Of a stretch of 64,000 nucleotides of DNA, positions 27,921 through 36,227 are shown piece after piece; the stretch's first letter is position 1; every line of letters starts with the position of its first letter. The notes beneath the pieces were generated by a model, which saw only the letters and a program-made list of their open reading frames with translations, did not search any database and was not told the origin of the DNA. Origin of the DNA: Aggregatilinea lenta (lineage in GTDB: Bacteria > Chloroflexota > Anaerolineae > Aggregatilineales > Aggregatilineaceae). Both the position numbers and the translations under genes were made by a program. The stretch is from NCBI RefSeq assembly GCF_003569045.1, contig NZ_BFCB01000003.1:1488001-1552000 (forward strand). Direction: 5' to 3'.

Positions 27921-29144
27921 TTAAGCCGGTACGCCGGGATTACCGGGGTTGAAGTGCTTCAGCAGCACGAGCGGTTCGCAGTCGCTTTCGTTCGTGATAG
28001 TGATGCCTTCTCCGGCGGCGTGGTGCGTCACAAAATACTCGTCGTCGGTCATTTGTCCAAACCGGATCAGTGACGGCGATGACATGGCGTACTTGCCGAA
28101 GCGCCCGCGCCCCTGAACGCAGATCGTGCCGTAGGCCGCCGCATCCTTAATGGTCACGGTATGACCGGGATACACGGTTAGCTCTTTGGCGCTGAAGAAG
28201 GGCGTGCCATAGGTAATCCAGTTTTCCCGGTATCCCTCCGCCTCCATTTCTTCGAGTGACTTCACCGGTTTGGGTGGCCTGAAGAAATGCTGCTTGAAGT
28301 CTGGATCGAAGTTTGTGTCCCGGTTCAGCAGGTTGACCGCATACTCGTAGTCGTGCCAGTGATCTTTGGGAACGTTCTTCCAGATCAGCCCGCGATCGAC
28401 AATCAGGAAATCACTCACGAGCGACTGCCACATGCTCAACACGTCGCTGGCGCGCTGCGGCTCATAGGTGCACAACGTGCCCGGAGCGTGCAAAGTCATG
28501 GGCGGCACGTACCAACCCGTGCCTACTTCCAACCGGAACGCCCGCGACAGGCGCAAAATGCCGTTGTCGCCCACTTTGCCGGTATCCCAGCGCTTAAGAC
28601 AGTCGATCAGCTCCTCGTTGGTCGTGCCCGGTAACAGACCGAAAAAGGTATGGGGAGCCGTGCCATAGTGACCGTTGTACTGCGGCGGAAAATAATAGGC
28701 TTCGGGTTTTCCACGCTGCCCCACCTTCGAAGCTTCCGTGTCATCCTGGTGAATGTGATGCGGCACGGGGTACATGAGGTCGAACAGCTTGCTGAACATC
28801 ACCCAACCGCCGTGCTGCTCGAACGCCGGCGGATCGAGGAATTCTTCACCCATCAGGGCCATCGCGTCGCGCAGCGTAACCGTGCTGCCGCCAACGGGGA
28901 TGGCGCTCAAGCCTTCTTCTGGCCCGGTGAGGGGGCCGTTATCGGGCTGGGCTGTCGACGAGAGCCAGCGCTCCGAAATACCCCCGCGCTCCAGCCCCAG
29001 CGGGTAGAGATCGTCCGGGTGCAGCCGCAGCCGCCCACCGGGGATGCCAAAGGTGCGCGGGACCCAGGTCGGAGCAAGCCGCACGACACCCGCACCGATC
29101 TCGAGCGCCTGCGCGATAAGCTGTTTTTTCTGCGAATCGTTCAT
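27921..29144 (-). CDS. Cupin/phosphomannose-isomerase-like protein
   Basis: 407 aa from the ATG at 29144 (MNDSQKKQLIAQAL); sequence upstream in this frame overlaps the permease gene. Two cupin-like modules are visible. The first carries HHIHQDDTEA (metal-binding His pair and Asp/Glu) and a histidine in WYVPPMTLHAPGTLC. The second is near the C-terminus (LTVYPGHTVTIKDAAAYGTICVQGRGRFGKY). The layout resembles class I sugar-phosphate isomerases. It is 8 bp downstream of the permease gene and 97 bp upstream of the GHL6 gene, so an isomerisation step for the monosaccharide released by the hydrolases is the natural guess. The substrate is unknown. Confidence 0.6.
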   Translation of the reverse strand: MNDSQKKQLIAQALEIGAGVVRLAPTWVPRTFGIPGGRLRLHPDDLYPLGLERGGISERWLSSTAQPDNGPLTGPEEGLSAIPVGGSTVTLRDAMALMGEEFLDPPAFEQHGGWVMFSKLFDLMYPVPHHIHQDDTEASKVGQRGKPEAYYFPPQYNGHYGTAPHTFFGLLPGTTNEELIDCLKRWDTGKVGDNGILRLSRAFRLEVGTGWYVPPMTLHAPGTLCTYEPQRASDVLSMWQSLVSDFLIVDRGLIWKNVPKDHWHDYEYAVNLLNRDTNFDPDFKQHFFRPPKPVKSLEEMEAEGYRENWITYGTPFFSAKELTVYPGHTVTIKDAAAYGTICVQGRGRFGKYAMSSPSLIRFGQMTDDEYFVTHHAAGEGITITNESDCEPLVLLKHFNPGNPGVPA

Positions 29145-29152
29145 GAGTTTTA

Positions 29153-30025
29153 TTAACCTTTGACCGCTCCTGCGGTCAGCCCTGCAATGAAGTAACGCTG
29201 GAAAACAAGGTAGACGATAATCACGGGAATAATCGTGATCAGAACAGCGGCATTCAGTCCGGGATAGTCCATGCTGAAGTATCCGCTGAAGCTCATCAGG
29301 CCCAACGGCACGGTCCACATCTTGGAGTTTTGCAGGATGACAAGTGCGATCGGAAATTCATTCCAGGTGGAAACAAAATCCAGAATAAACAGCGTCGCGA
29401 TAATGGGCTTGGACAGGGGCATGATGATGCGCCAGTACAGGCCAAATCGTGAGCAACCATCGATCATCGCTGCTTCATCCAGTTCTCTGGGAATTGTCCT
29501 GAAGAAATTGGTGAGCATAAAGATATGGTAGGGCAGACCGAAGGCGATGTAGGGCAGCAGGATGCCCCAATACGTATTCAAAAGTCCCATGTCCAGGATA
29601 AGATGGAAAATCGGCCCCAACGCGACCTGAACCGGAATCATCGATCCAAATACCATGACGACCAGAAGCGTGTTCTGGCGCGCGAAGCGCATCCGGGAAA
29701 AAGAAAAGGCAGCCAACGAGGCAATGAAGATACCGAGCGGCACCTTGGTGAGTGTGATAAGCAGGCTATTTTTCCCGTAGGTGGCGATGTTGCCGGTGTC
29801 CCAGGCGCGCTGGAAGTTTTCCCAGTAAATGGTGCCGGGTGGCGAGTATGCCTTGGTGACGTACATGTCCGGTAGCGACTTCATGGCCGTAAAAATCATA
29901 AAGATAAATGGAATGAGCCACAGAATGGCGACCGCAGCCAGCACCACCCAAACGGCGATACTGATGATGTTAATCCGGCGGTGCAATGGCCGATCCGCCT
30001 GTAGTTTTGGCAGGGCAGGCGCGCT
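29153..30025 (-). CDS. Carbohydrate ABC transporter permease (MalG/UgpE type)
   Basis: 290 aa, six transmembrane helices, with the EAA-loop motif ELDEAAMIDGCSRFGLYWRIIMPLSKP that contacts the ATPase. The start is GTG 30025, overlapping the TAG stop of the first permease (TAGTG) and preceded by GGGAGGAAAAA, so the two permeases are translationally coupled; an ATG at 30052 lies inside the upstream gene. It forms one half of the membrane channel for the sugar bound by the neighbouring solute-binding protein. No ATP-binding subunit gene is present in the window, so a shared MsmK/UgpC-type ATPase encoded elsewhere is presumably used. Confidence 0.9.
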   Translation of the reverse strand, partial: SAPALPKLQADRPLHRRINIISIAVWVVLAAVAILWLIPFIFMIFTAMKSLPDMYVTKAYSPPGTIYWENFQRAWDTGNIATYGKNSLLITLTKVPLGIFIASLAAFSFSRMRFARQNTLLVVMVFGSMIPVQVALGPIFHLILDMGLLNTYWGILLPYIAFGLPYHIFMLTNFFRTIPRELDEAAMIDGCSRFGLYWRIIMPLSKPIIATLFILDFVSTWNEFPIALVILQNSKMWTVPLGLMSFSGYFSMDYPGLNAAVLITIIPVIIVYLVFQRYFIAGLTAGAVKG

Positions 30026-30027
30026 CA

Positions 30028-30969
30028 CTATTTTTCCTCCCGGGTGGACCAACGGATGTACGGTACGACGATGATGAGGGTAAGGAACAACAGCACCATA
30101 GCGATTGCCATGCCTTGCCCGTAATTATGTAGGGAGAACGCCTGGAAGTAGGTCCAACTGGCAAGCACTTGGGTCGATTGTGCGGGGCCTCCAAAGGTCA
30201 TTTGATACACCAGGTCAAATACCTTGAGCGAGCTGATGATTGTGAGTGCGATAACGATGGTGAATGCCGGGCGGAGAGAGGGTATCGTTACGTGCCGGAA
30301 CGCTTGCAGTTGGTTGGCACCATCAACCTTGGCGGCATCCAGCAATTCCTGGGGAACATTCTGCAGCCCCGCCAGAAACAGGAGCATGTTTGGCCCGGTC
30401 GCTGTCCAGGCATATGCTGCAAAAACAGAGTAGATCGCCACCGACTCGCTGCCCAACCAGGGTTGTATCAAATTCTCAACCCCAAGTTTAGTGAGCGAGG
30501 CGTTCACAAATCCCATGTAGGGGTTGTACATCCAGGTCCAGATGCTCGCTACGGCGATGGAAGCGATAATAGCTGGCAGATAGAAGATCGTACGGAAGAT
30601 AGTCTGGCCAGCTATCTTGCGATTCAGCGCGAGCGCCAGCAAGAGTCCCCATGTGGTCGGAATAAAGAGGGACAGCACCACCCACAAGCCCGTGTTGCTC
30701 AGGGCGCGCACAAAGACGGGGTCACGGGTGAAAATATCCACGTAGTTTGCAATCCCTACCCATTCTTTGTGGGACGATACGCCATCCCACTTAAAGAAGC
30801 TCATCACAAAGGCGTTGCCTATTGGGTAGAGAATCAACACGATATAAATGATGAAAGCAGGCAGAAGAAACGGTAGCGCTTTCACGAAGGGGTTGGAAGC
30901 ACGCGTTGGGGCTTGGTGCTTCAACATTATACGAGTGCTGTTTTGATTAACTACGTGGATTTCATCCAT
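30028..30969 (-). CDS. Carbohydrate ABC transporter permease (MalF/UgpA type)
   Basis: 313 aa with six transmembrane helices. The motif QELLDAAKVDGANQLQAFRHVTIP is the EAA loop of sugar permeases. The N-terminus may begin at the first ATG (30969) or at Met15 (MLKHQAPTRA). It is the partner of the downstream MalG-type permease. A 9-bp stem-loop lies between it and the upstream solute-binding gene. Confidence 0.9.
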   Translation of the reverse strand: MDEIHVVNQNSTRIMLKHQAPTRASNPFVKALPFLLPAFIIYIVLILYPIGNAFVMSFFKWDGVSSHKEWVGIANYVDIFTRDPVFVRALSNTGLWVVLSLFIPTTWGLLLALALNRKIAGQTIFRTIFYLPAIIASIAVASIWTWMYNPYMGFVNASLTKLGVENLIQPWLGSESVAIYSVFAAYAWTATGPNMLLFLAGLQNVPQELLDAAKVDGANQLQAFRHVTIPSLRPAFTIVIALTIISSLKVFDLVYQMTFGGPAQSTQVLASWTYFQAFSLHNYGQGMAIAMVLLFLTLIIVVPYIRWSTREEK

Positions 30970-31013
30970 TCTCGCGGCCTTGTATAGTCTTGTAGATCAT
31001 GCTCGTAAGGGTA

Positions 31014-31056
31014 TAGGGGGCAGAATCCCCTTTGGTATCCGGTTCATTGCCCCCTA
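31014..31056 (-). terminator. Stem-loop between solute-binding protein and permease genes
   Basis: TAGGGGGCA (31014–31022) is the exact complement of TGCCCCCTA (31048–31056), giving a 9-bp stem with a 25-nt loop in the 126-bp gap. No long U-run follows in the minus-strand direction. Such elements commonly stabilise the binding-protein mRNA or partially terminate, giving more binding protein than permease. This function is inferred. Confidence 0.5.
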
Positions 31057-31095
31057 CGTTAATACGGTTGATCGCGTTTGAGTTACGCAGTCCGA

Positions 31096-32370
31096 CTACT
31101 GCGGGTTATTCTCAATGTACCTATCAATCGATGTCTGAACGATAGCTGGCGCTTCTTCAGGTTCGATTTCGCCCACGCTTACCTTGTCCTGCGCCAGCCA
31201 GTAGCCCTCGGTCACGACTTGCAGCGGCAGAGCCTGGTCTGCAGGCAGATAGATGCCCTCTTTGGTCTGGAGCAGATCGTTAACGAACACGGTCAGTTCG
31301 GGCGCGCCTTCGGGAACTGGTACGTCCAGGGTCGGCTGCAAACCACCGAAGCGGCCCGCATACTTCGCCTGAGTCTCAGGTGAGCTGACCCAGTCGAGGA
31401 AACGATATGCGGCTTCCTTATGCTGGCTCGTGCTGCTAACCAACAACTGCTCACCGAACCAAGACACGCGTTCATTTCCGGTCGGGAAGTAGAAGAAACC
31501 AAAGTCGTCGGGGTTCTGGCCTTCTTCCTCGAAACGGCCAATCACCCAGTCGCCTTCGTACATCATCGCGGCCTGGCCCGTGTAGAGCTGCAGATGTACG
31601 TCCGATTCGGGGTCCATCCCCATGAAACCATCGGGCATCCAGTCGTCTGCCCAGCGCTTGAATTCCTGGAAGGCTTCCAGCGCGCACGGTTCATCGGTGT
31701 ACTTGGCCTCTAAAGACGTGAGGGCATCGTGGATCTCTGCGCCGCACTTCAGTTCAAAGAGGGAGTCCAGCAGACGCATCGGCATCCAACTTTGCATGCC
31801 GCCCATCCCCAGCGGGACGATCCCGGCATCAAGAAGCTTCGCGTTGACTTCGATCAGTTCGTCGTAGGTGGTCGGCTCAGCGGTGATACCAGCCTTCTCA
31901 AAAAGGGGCTTGCTGTAGTACAGTCCCATGGTGCGCTGGCGGTAGGGCATGGCGTATTTCTGGCCGTCCCAGGTCGCAGCGACGAGCTGCGGCCCGCCAA
32001 AGCGTGTATCCCAGCCCATCTCTTCATAAACGTCGTCGAGCGGCTGGACCCCACCCGTGTCAACATAGAAGCCGAACAGGCCCGGTCCGCCGTAGGTGAA
32101 GAACACATCGGGGGCGGCGTCGGTATTGATCACTTGACGCAGCAGATCTTTGCTGCCGTCAGTTGAGTGTCCCGTGTAGACAGCCTTGATGTCTGGATTG
32201 GCGGCGTTGAAGTCCGGGAACAGTTCGTTTTCGTAGAAATCAGCGTCGTCTGTCAGTAGCCATACCTGGATTTCGACAGGATCGTCTTGGGCTGAGACAG
32301 CCAGTACCGGAGCGATCACGGCTAGCATTACAGAGAAGCTCAGTGCGATTCGGAGGAACGCTTTCTTCAT
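31096..32370 (-). CDS. Extracellular sugar-binding protein of ABC importer (family 1)
   Basis: 424 aa. Signal peptide about residues 1–27 (MKKAFLRIALSFSVMLAVIAP…VSAQ). The mature protein starts DDPVEIQVWLLTDDADFYENEL, and a lobe-hinge structure follows with typical markers: DAAPDVFFTYGG, PYRQRTMGLYYSKPLFEKAG and MMYEGDWVIGRFEEEG. No lipobox cysteine was seen at the cleavage site. It is the first gene of the minus-strand glycan operon and reads from the divergent promoter region at 32.4–32.7 kb. Family 1 proteins bind oligosaccharides, matching the hydrolases downstream. Confidence 0.92.
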   Translation of the reverse strand: MKKAFLRIALSFSVMLAVIAPVLAVSAQDDPVEIQVWLLTDDADFYENELFPDFNAANPDIKAVYTGHSTDGSKDLLRQVINTDAAPDVFFTYGGPGLFGFYVDTGGVQPLDDVYEEMGWDTRFGGPQLVAATWDGQKYAMPYRQRTMGLYYSKPLFEKAGITAEPTTYDELIEVNAKLLDAGIVPLGMGGMQSWMPMRLLDSLFELKCGAEIHDALTSLEAKYTDEPCALEAFQEFKRWADDWMPDGFMGMDPESDVHLQLYTGQAAMMYEGDWVIGRFEEEGQNPDDFGFFYFPTGNERVSWFGEQLLVSSTSQHKEAAYRFLDWVSSPETQAKYAGRFGGLQPTLDVPVPEGAPELTVFVNDLLQTKEGIYLPADQALPLQVVTEGYWLAQDKVSVGEIEPEEAPAIVQTSIDRYIENNPQ

Positions 32371-32503
32371 GTCAACCTCTTTTTAGACTAGAATTTTGAA
32401 AGGTGTGATTTCCCTCGGGACTACTTGGGTTATCTCGCGCGGACAGACCTCCTTACATTTTTCGGTAACAGGCAGGCAAAGCGCCATATCGTACCCACAT
32501 GGA

Positions 32504-32526
32504 TTGTTCGAATAATTAACGAACAA
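32504..32526. promoter_or_regulatory. Operator-like palindrome O1
   Basis: TTGTTCG (32504–32510), a 9-bp AT-rich spacer, then CGAACAA (32520–32526). It is 134 bp upstream of the solute-binding gene start. It shares the GTTC…AATAAT…GAAC core with O2, so both are candidate sites for the SorC-type regulator encoded at 34209. Confidence 0.55.
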
Positions 32527-32603
32527 ATTCTCACTAAAGAGTATATGATCAATATACCACCAGAATGATCGGTGTGTCAATCGATTTCAACAGCATATTC
32601 TCT

Positions 32604-32630
32604 TGCAGAAACGGAAAATAATGATAGAAT
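32604..32630 (+). promoter_or_regulatory. Putative promoter for the GH140-like gene
   Basis: TTGCAG (–35) and TAGAAT (–10) separated by 16 bp, about 90 bp upstream of the gene start. The –10 region overlaps the left edge of operator-like palindrome O2, the geometry expected of a repressor-controlled promoter. Confidence 0.4.
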
Positions 32631-32646
32631 GTTCAATAATGAACAT
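32629..32646. promoter_or_regulatory. Operator-like palindrome O2
   Basis: ATGTTC-AATAAT-GAACAT, a perfect 6-6-6 palindrome, 74 bp upstream of the GH140-like start codon and touching the predicted –10 box. Confidence 0.6.
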
Positions 32647-32719
32647 CTGTACATAAATGTTATGGGCACCAGCGGATTGGCAGTTGTTTCGCTTCTTCTC
32701 AGGTGTAGGAGATTGCTAG

Positions 32720-34024
32720 ATGCGCAGAATACAAGTGAGTGAAAATAAGCGATTCCTGGTTTATGAAGACGGAACGCCTTTCTTTTGGCTTGGCGACACT
32801 GCGTGGGAGTTGTTCCATCGGACGACGCGTGAAGAGGCAGAATACTATTTGGAAAATCGCCTTCAGAAGGGTTTTAATGTCATTAAAGCGGTTATTCTAG
32901 CCGAGTTCGATGGATTGCACGTTCCAAACGCATATGGTGATCTTCCCCTGCACGACGATGATCCTGCTCGCCCGAATGAGCGCTACTTCCGGTATGTCGA
33001 TACCATCCTCGATCTGGCGGCTGAGAAGGGCCTTTATGTTGGCCTCCTTCCTACATGGGGCGATAAAGTCAACTTGATGTGGGGGCTGGGGCCGGTCATC
33101 TTCGATGACCAAAACGCACGGGCATACGGGGAATTTGTTGGGTCACGATACGCGAGTCGTCCGAACGTGATCTGGATCATTGGGGGAGATCGCCCTGAAC
33201 AATCCCCGGATGGGGCCGATTATTCGTCTGTGTGGCGCGCGATGGTTTCCGGCATTCAGAGTGCCACCAACGGAAAGGCGTTTTTCACCTATCATCCGAT
33301 GGGCCAGCGATCGTCTGCTATGGGGTTTCATGATGACGATTGGTTGCACTTGAATATGTGGCAGTCGGGCCATATGGCGCGGGATCTGCCGAACTGGGAG
33401 TGGATCGCGCAGGATTATGCACGGACCCCTGTCAAACCGGTCCTCGATGGTGAACCCGCCTACGAAGATCACCCGATCGATCCTTTTACACGCAAATGGG
33501 CTCCGGAGTATGGTCGGTTCCGAGCCTATGACGTGCGGAAACAGGCGTACCGGGCCGTGTTTGCCGGGGCGTGTGGCCATACTTATGGGCATCATAGTAT
33601 TTGGCAAATGTACTCCCCTGAGCGCGTGCCGGTTAATTTTCCCCACCCCTTCTGGCGTGAAGCGCTTAATCGTCCGGGCGCCGGACAAATGATGTTTTTA
33701 CGCCAACTATTGGAAGCTTGGCCGTATCTGACACGAGTTCCAGATCAAACTCTACTAATATCAGAACCAGGCGAGGGACCATACCACGTTCAGGCCACAC
33801 GCGCCTCTGACGGGAGCTATGCGCTGGTCTATATTCCAACCGAGGATCAAACCGTTCGCATCGATATGTCGAAATTTGCCTCCAACAACGTGCGTATCCA
33901 ATGGTTTGATCCTCGGCACGGCACGACAACACCCCTCGGCAAGATTCACGGCGCGTCAGTTGCTGAATTTACGACGCCGCAAGAAGGGCCGGACTGGGTC
34001 CTGATGTTGGACTGCTTGGGATAA
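32720..34024 (+). CDS. GH140-like (DUF4038) glycosidase
   Basis: 434 aa. The N-terminus reads [42 protein letters not shown], the signature of DUF4038/apiosidase-like proteins (GH140 of the rhamnogalacturonan-II pathway). Catalytic-type residues fall in [11 protein letters not shown] and [10 protein letters not shown] at strand ends of the (βα)8 barrel. The [16 protein letters not shown] segment is typical of the family. A C-terminal β-domain (about residues 350–434) resembles the associated putative collagen-binding domain. No signal peptide is visible, so cytoplasmic. Transcribed divergently from the ABC importer operon. Apiose release is the characterised activity of the family, but this member's substrate is inferred. 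Confidence 0.78.
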   Translation: MRRIQVSENKRFLVYEDGTPFFWLGDTAWELFHRTTREEAEYYLENRLQKGFNVIKAVILAEFDGLHVPNAYGDLPLHDDDPARPNERYFRYVDTILDLAAEKGLYVGLLPTWGDKVNLMWGLGPVIFDDQNARAYGEFVGSRYASRPNVIWIIGGDRPEQSPDGADYSSVWRAMVSGIQSATNGKAFFTYHPMGQRSSAMGFHDDDWLHLNMWQSGHMARDLPNWEWIAQDYARTPVKPVLDGEPAYEDHPIDPFTRKWAPEYGRFRAYDVRKQAYRAVFAGACGHTYGHHSIWQMYSPERVPVNFPHPFWREALNRPGAGQMMFLRQLLEAWPYLTRVPDQTLLISEPGEGPYHVQATRASDGSYALVYIPTEDQTVRIDMSKFASNNVRIQWFDPRHGTTTPLGKIHGASVAEFTTPQEGPDWVLMLDCLG

Positions 34025-34208
34025 GGCCAGAACTGTAGGTTGAAGCAGGTGAAGGTGACTGTTCCTCGCGGCAACATCTTCACATCTGTTGTCAATACGC
34101 TCACAAGCCTCATTCGGATTCGTTTCCATCAGTCCTGGCGTGGGCCTTCAGGCTCGTGAGATGTGAATGTATTATCATTATTAAAAAGTTCTTCAGGAGC
34201 ATGTCACC

Positions 34209-35174
34209 GTGCCAGGACTAACTAAGCACCTTGATCAGCGGCTGTTGATCAAGGTTAGCAAGCTATATTATGAACAAAAATTGACGCAGCAGGATATTGC
34301 CGCTCGCCTGCATCTGTCGCGTTCACAAGTCTCGCGGTTACTTCAGAAGGCACGGGAAAGTGGCATTGTCCTGATTACCGTGGGCGCACCAAGCGGCGCA
34401 TACACAGCCCTTGAGAATGCTTTGGAGCAGCGTTTTGGCTTAAAAGAAGTCAACGTTGTCGAGGTCAGCCAACCCTTGTCATATCAAGCAGTTGCGCACG
34501 AGTTAGGCGTTGCGGCGGCACAATATGTGCAGCGCACGTTAATTGATGACGATGTGGTCGGTGTATCGTGGGGAACGACCCTCAATGCAATGGTCAATGC
34601 ATTACCGCCGCTTCAAATGTCGAATGCACACATCGTACAAATAATCGGCGGCCTCGGTCCACCCGAAGCAGAAGTTCACGCCACCGACATTTGCAGGCGT
34701 TTCGCCCATTCACTGAATTGCAGACTGTCGCTGATCGCTGCCCCCGGCATCACTGATACGCCAGAAACGAAGCTTGCCTTGATGGGGGACAGTCATCTCC
34801 AGCAGACCTTCAGTTTGTTTCCGAGGCTGACCGTCGTGTTTGTTGGCATTGGCACGCCTACTCCGTCTTCGGTGTTGATGCGGGACGGTTCGATCATCTC
34901 TCCAGAACAACTGAATGCTCTGTGTGAGTTGGGGACTGTTGGTGACATTGGCTTGCGTTTCTTTGATGCCTGGGGGCATATCGTTAATTCATCACTTGAC
35001 GATCGCGTGGTAGGGATCTCGCCTAACCAGTTGCGAAAGATCGAACGTGTGGTAGGCATCGCGGGTGGATCTGACAAGATAGAGGCGATCTGCGGCGCTG
35101 TGCGCGGAGGCTTAATCAATGTCCTCATCACAGATGTCACTGTAGCCGATGCGCTGATGAATTGCGAGCTATGA
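34209..35174 (+). CDS. SorC/DeoR-family sugar-responsive transcriptional regulator
   Basis: 321 aa. An N-terminal winged helix-turn-helix (about residues 10–60; LYYEQKLTQQDIAARLHLSRSQVSRLLQKARESGIV) joins a SorC sugar-phosphate-binding domain with the GVSWGTTLNAMV phosphate loop and a C-terminal GIAGGSDKIEAICGAVRGGLINVLITD segment. Members bind paired inverted repeats and respond to a phosphorylated sugar. The two TGTTC…GAACA palindromes in the adjacent divergent promoter region are the obvious candidate operators. It is 184 bp after the GH140-like gene. Confidence 0.88.
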   Translation: MPGLTKHLDQRLLIKVSKLYYEQKLTQQDIAARLHLSRSQVSRLLQKARESGIVLITVGAPSGAYTALENALEQRFGLKEVNVVEVSQPLSYQAVAHELGVAAAQYVQRTLIDDDVVGVSWGTTLNAMVNALPPLQMSNAHIVQIIGGLGPPEAEVHATDICRRFAHSLNCRLSLIAAPGITDTPETKLALMGDSHLQQTFSLFPRLTVVFVGIGTPTPSSVLMRDGSIISPEQLNALCELGTVGDIGLRFFDAWGHIVNSSLDDRVVGISPNQLRKIERVVGIAGGSDKIEAICGAVRGGLINVLITDVTVADALMNCEL

Positions 35175-35187
35175 AGAAGAAACGGAT

Positions 35188-35203
35188 TCTGGCTTATGCC
35201 AGA
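35188..35203 (+). terminator. Short stem-loop after the SorC-type regulator gene
   Basis: TCTGGC-TTAT-GCCAGA, 6-bp stem with a tetraloop, followed by GCTTTTGG 14 bp after the stop codon. The short U-run makes it a weak terminator at best; the next gene starts 26 bp further and may be co-transcribed by read-through. Confidence 0.35.
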
Positions 35204-35228
35204 GCTTTTGGGACGAGGTTAATCGACC

Positions 35229-36227
35229 ATGAGAGTACTGATCTTAGGCGCTCCCGGTAATATCGGCACCGCTATCATCCATGAATTCATCGCGCGTGGC
35301 GATGATGTAACCGCTTTTAATTTGCCTGCACGACGTGAGGCTATACCGCCTGACGTGCATTTTATTGCGGGCGATCGATACGACTTTCCGGTATTCGAAG
35401 CGCAAATGCGAGAAGAAGGATACTTTGATTGTGTTATTGACATGATCTGCTTCGATCCAGCTCACGCCGAAAGCGCGATTCGAGCTTTCGATAGCCACAT
35501 TGGACAATATATCTTCACCAGTACTGTCGATGTCTATTGCAAACCAGCCACACATTATCCCATTACTGAAAGCGAGCCTCGACGCGGGAACAATGCGTAC
35601 GCGCGTGGTAAAAAGCTGGCGGAGGATGTATTTCTGCGCCAGCATGACGAGGGTGGTTTTCCTGTAACGATCATCCGGCCCGCATTCACCTATGGCGAAG
35701 GAGGTGGGATAGTTGACATATTTGGGTGGTCTACGAGCGTTTTTGACCGTATTCGAAAAGGAAAGCCGCTGATTTGTCACGGTGATGGCTCGTCATTTTG
35801 GGTGGCCAATCACCGGGATAGTCTTGCCGTTGCTTATGGTAATGCTGCCCACAACCCAGCCGCACTTGGTCGAATCTATCATGTGACTGGGGAGGAATGG
35901 CTCACCTGGAATCGATATTTCGAGATCATCGCCGAAGCGATCGGTGCGCCCAAACCGCAGTTAGTCCATATCCCAACGGACGTGCTCAGCCAGATTGCAC
36001 CCGCTCGAACCGAGGGGCTAGTATCTAACTTCTCGGGCAATAACGTTTTTGACAATACAGCAGCGCGTACCGACCTGGGTTACGTGTATAAAGTGACGTG
36101 GACAGAGGGTGTCCGCCGCGTGTATGACTACCTCGAACGGCACGGTAAAATAGAGGCGTGTGAGGAGAATAGCTTCCAGGATCAGATTATCGGCATCTGG
36201 CAGAGTATGACGTCGAACCTACCTTGA
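35229..36227 (+). CDS. NAD-dependent epimerase/dehydratase-like SDR, 3′ end formed by IS3 insertion
   Basis: 332 aa. The Rossmann motif LGAPGNIGTAI is at the N-terminus, and FTSTVDVYCKP plus YARGKKLAEDVF supply the catalytic Ser/Thr and YxxxK. It belongs to the extended SDR nucleotide-sugar or sugar epimerase class, with an isomerisation or oxidation role in the glycan locus being likely. Its TGA stop (36225–36227) is the first three bases of the IS3 element, so the natural C-terminus has been replaced. Length suggests only a few residues were lost. Confidence 0.7.
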   Translation: MRVLILGAPGNIGTAIIHEFIARGDDVTAFNLPARREAIPPDVHFIAGDRYDFPVFEAQMREEGYFDCVIDMICFDPAHAESAIRAFDSHIGQYIFTSTVDVYCKPATHYPITESEPRRGNNAYARGKKLAEDVFLRQHDEGGFPVTIIRPAFTYGEGGGIVDIFGWSTSVFDRIRKGKPLICHGDGSSFWVANHRDSLAVAYGNAAHNPAALGRIYHVTGEEWLTWNRYFEIIAEAIGAPKPQLVHIPTDVLSQIAPARTEGLVSNFSGNNVFDNTAARTDLGYVYKVTWTEGVRRVYDYLERHGKIEACEENSFQDQIIGIWQSMTSNLP

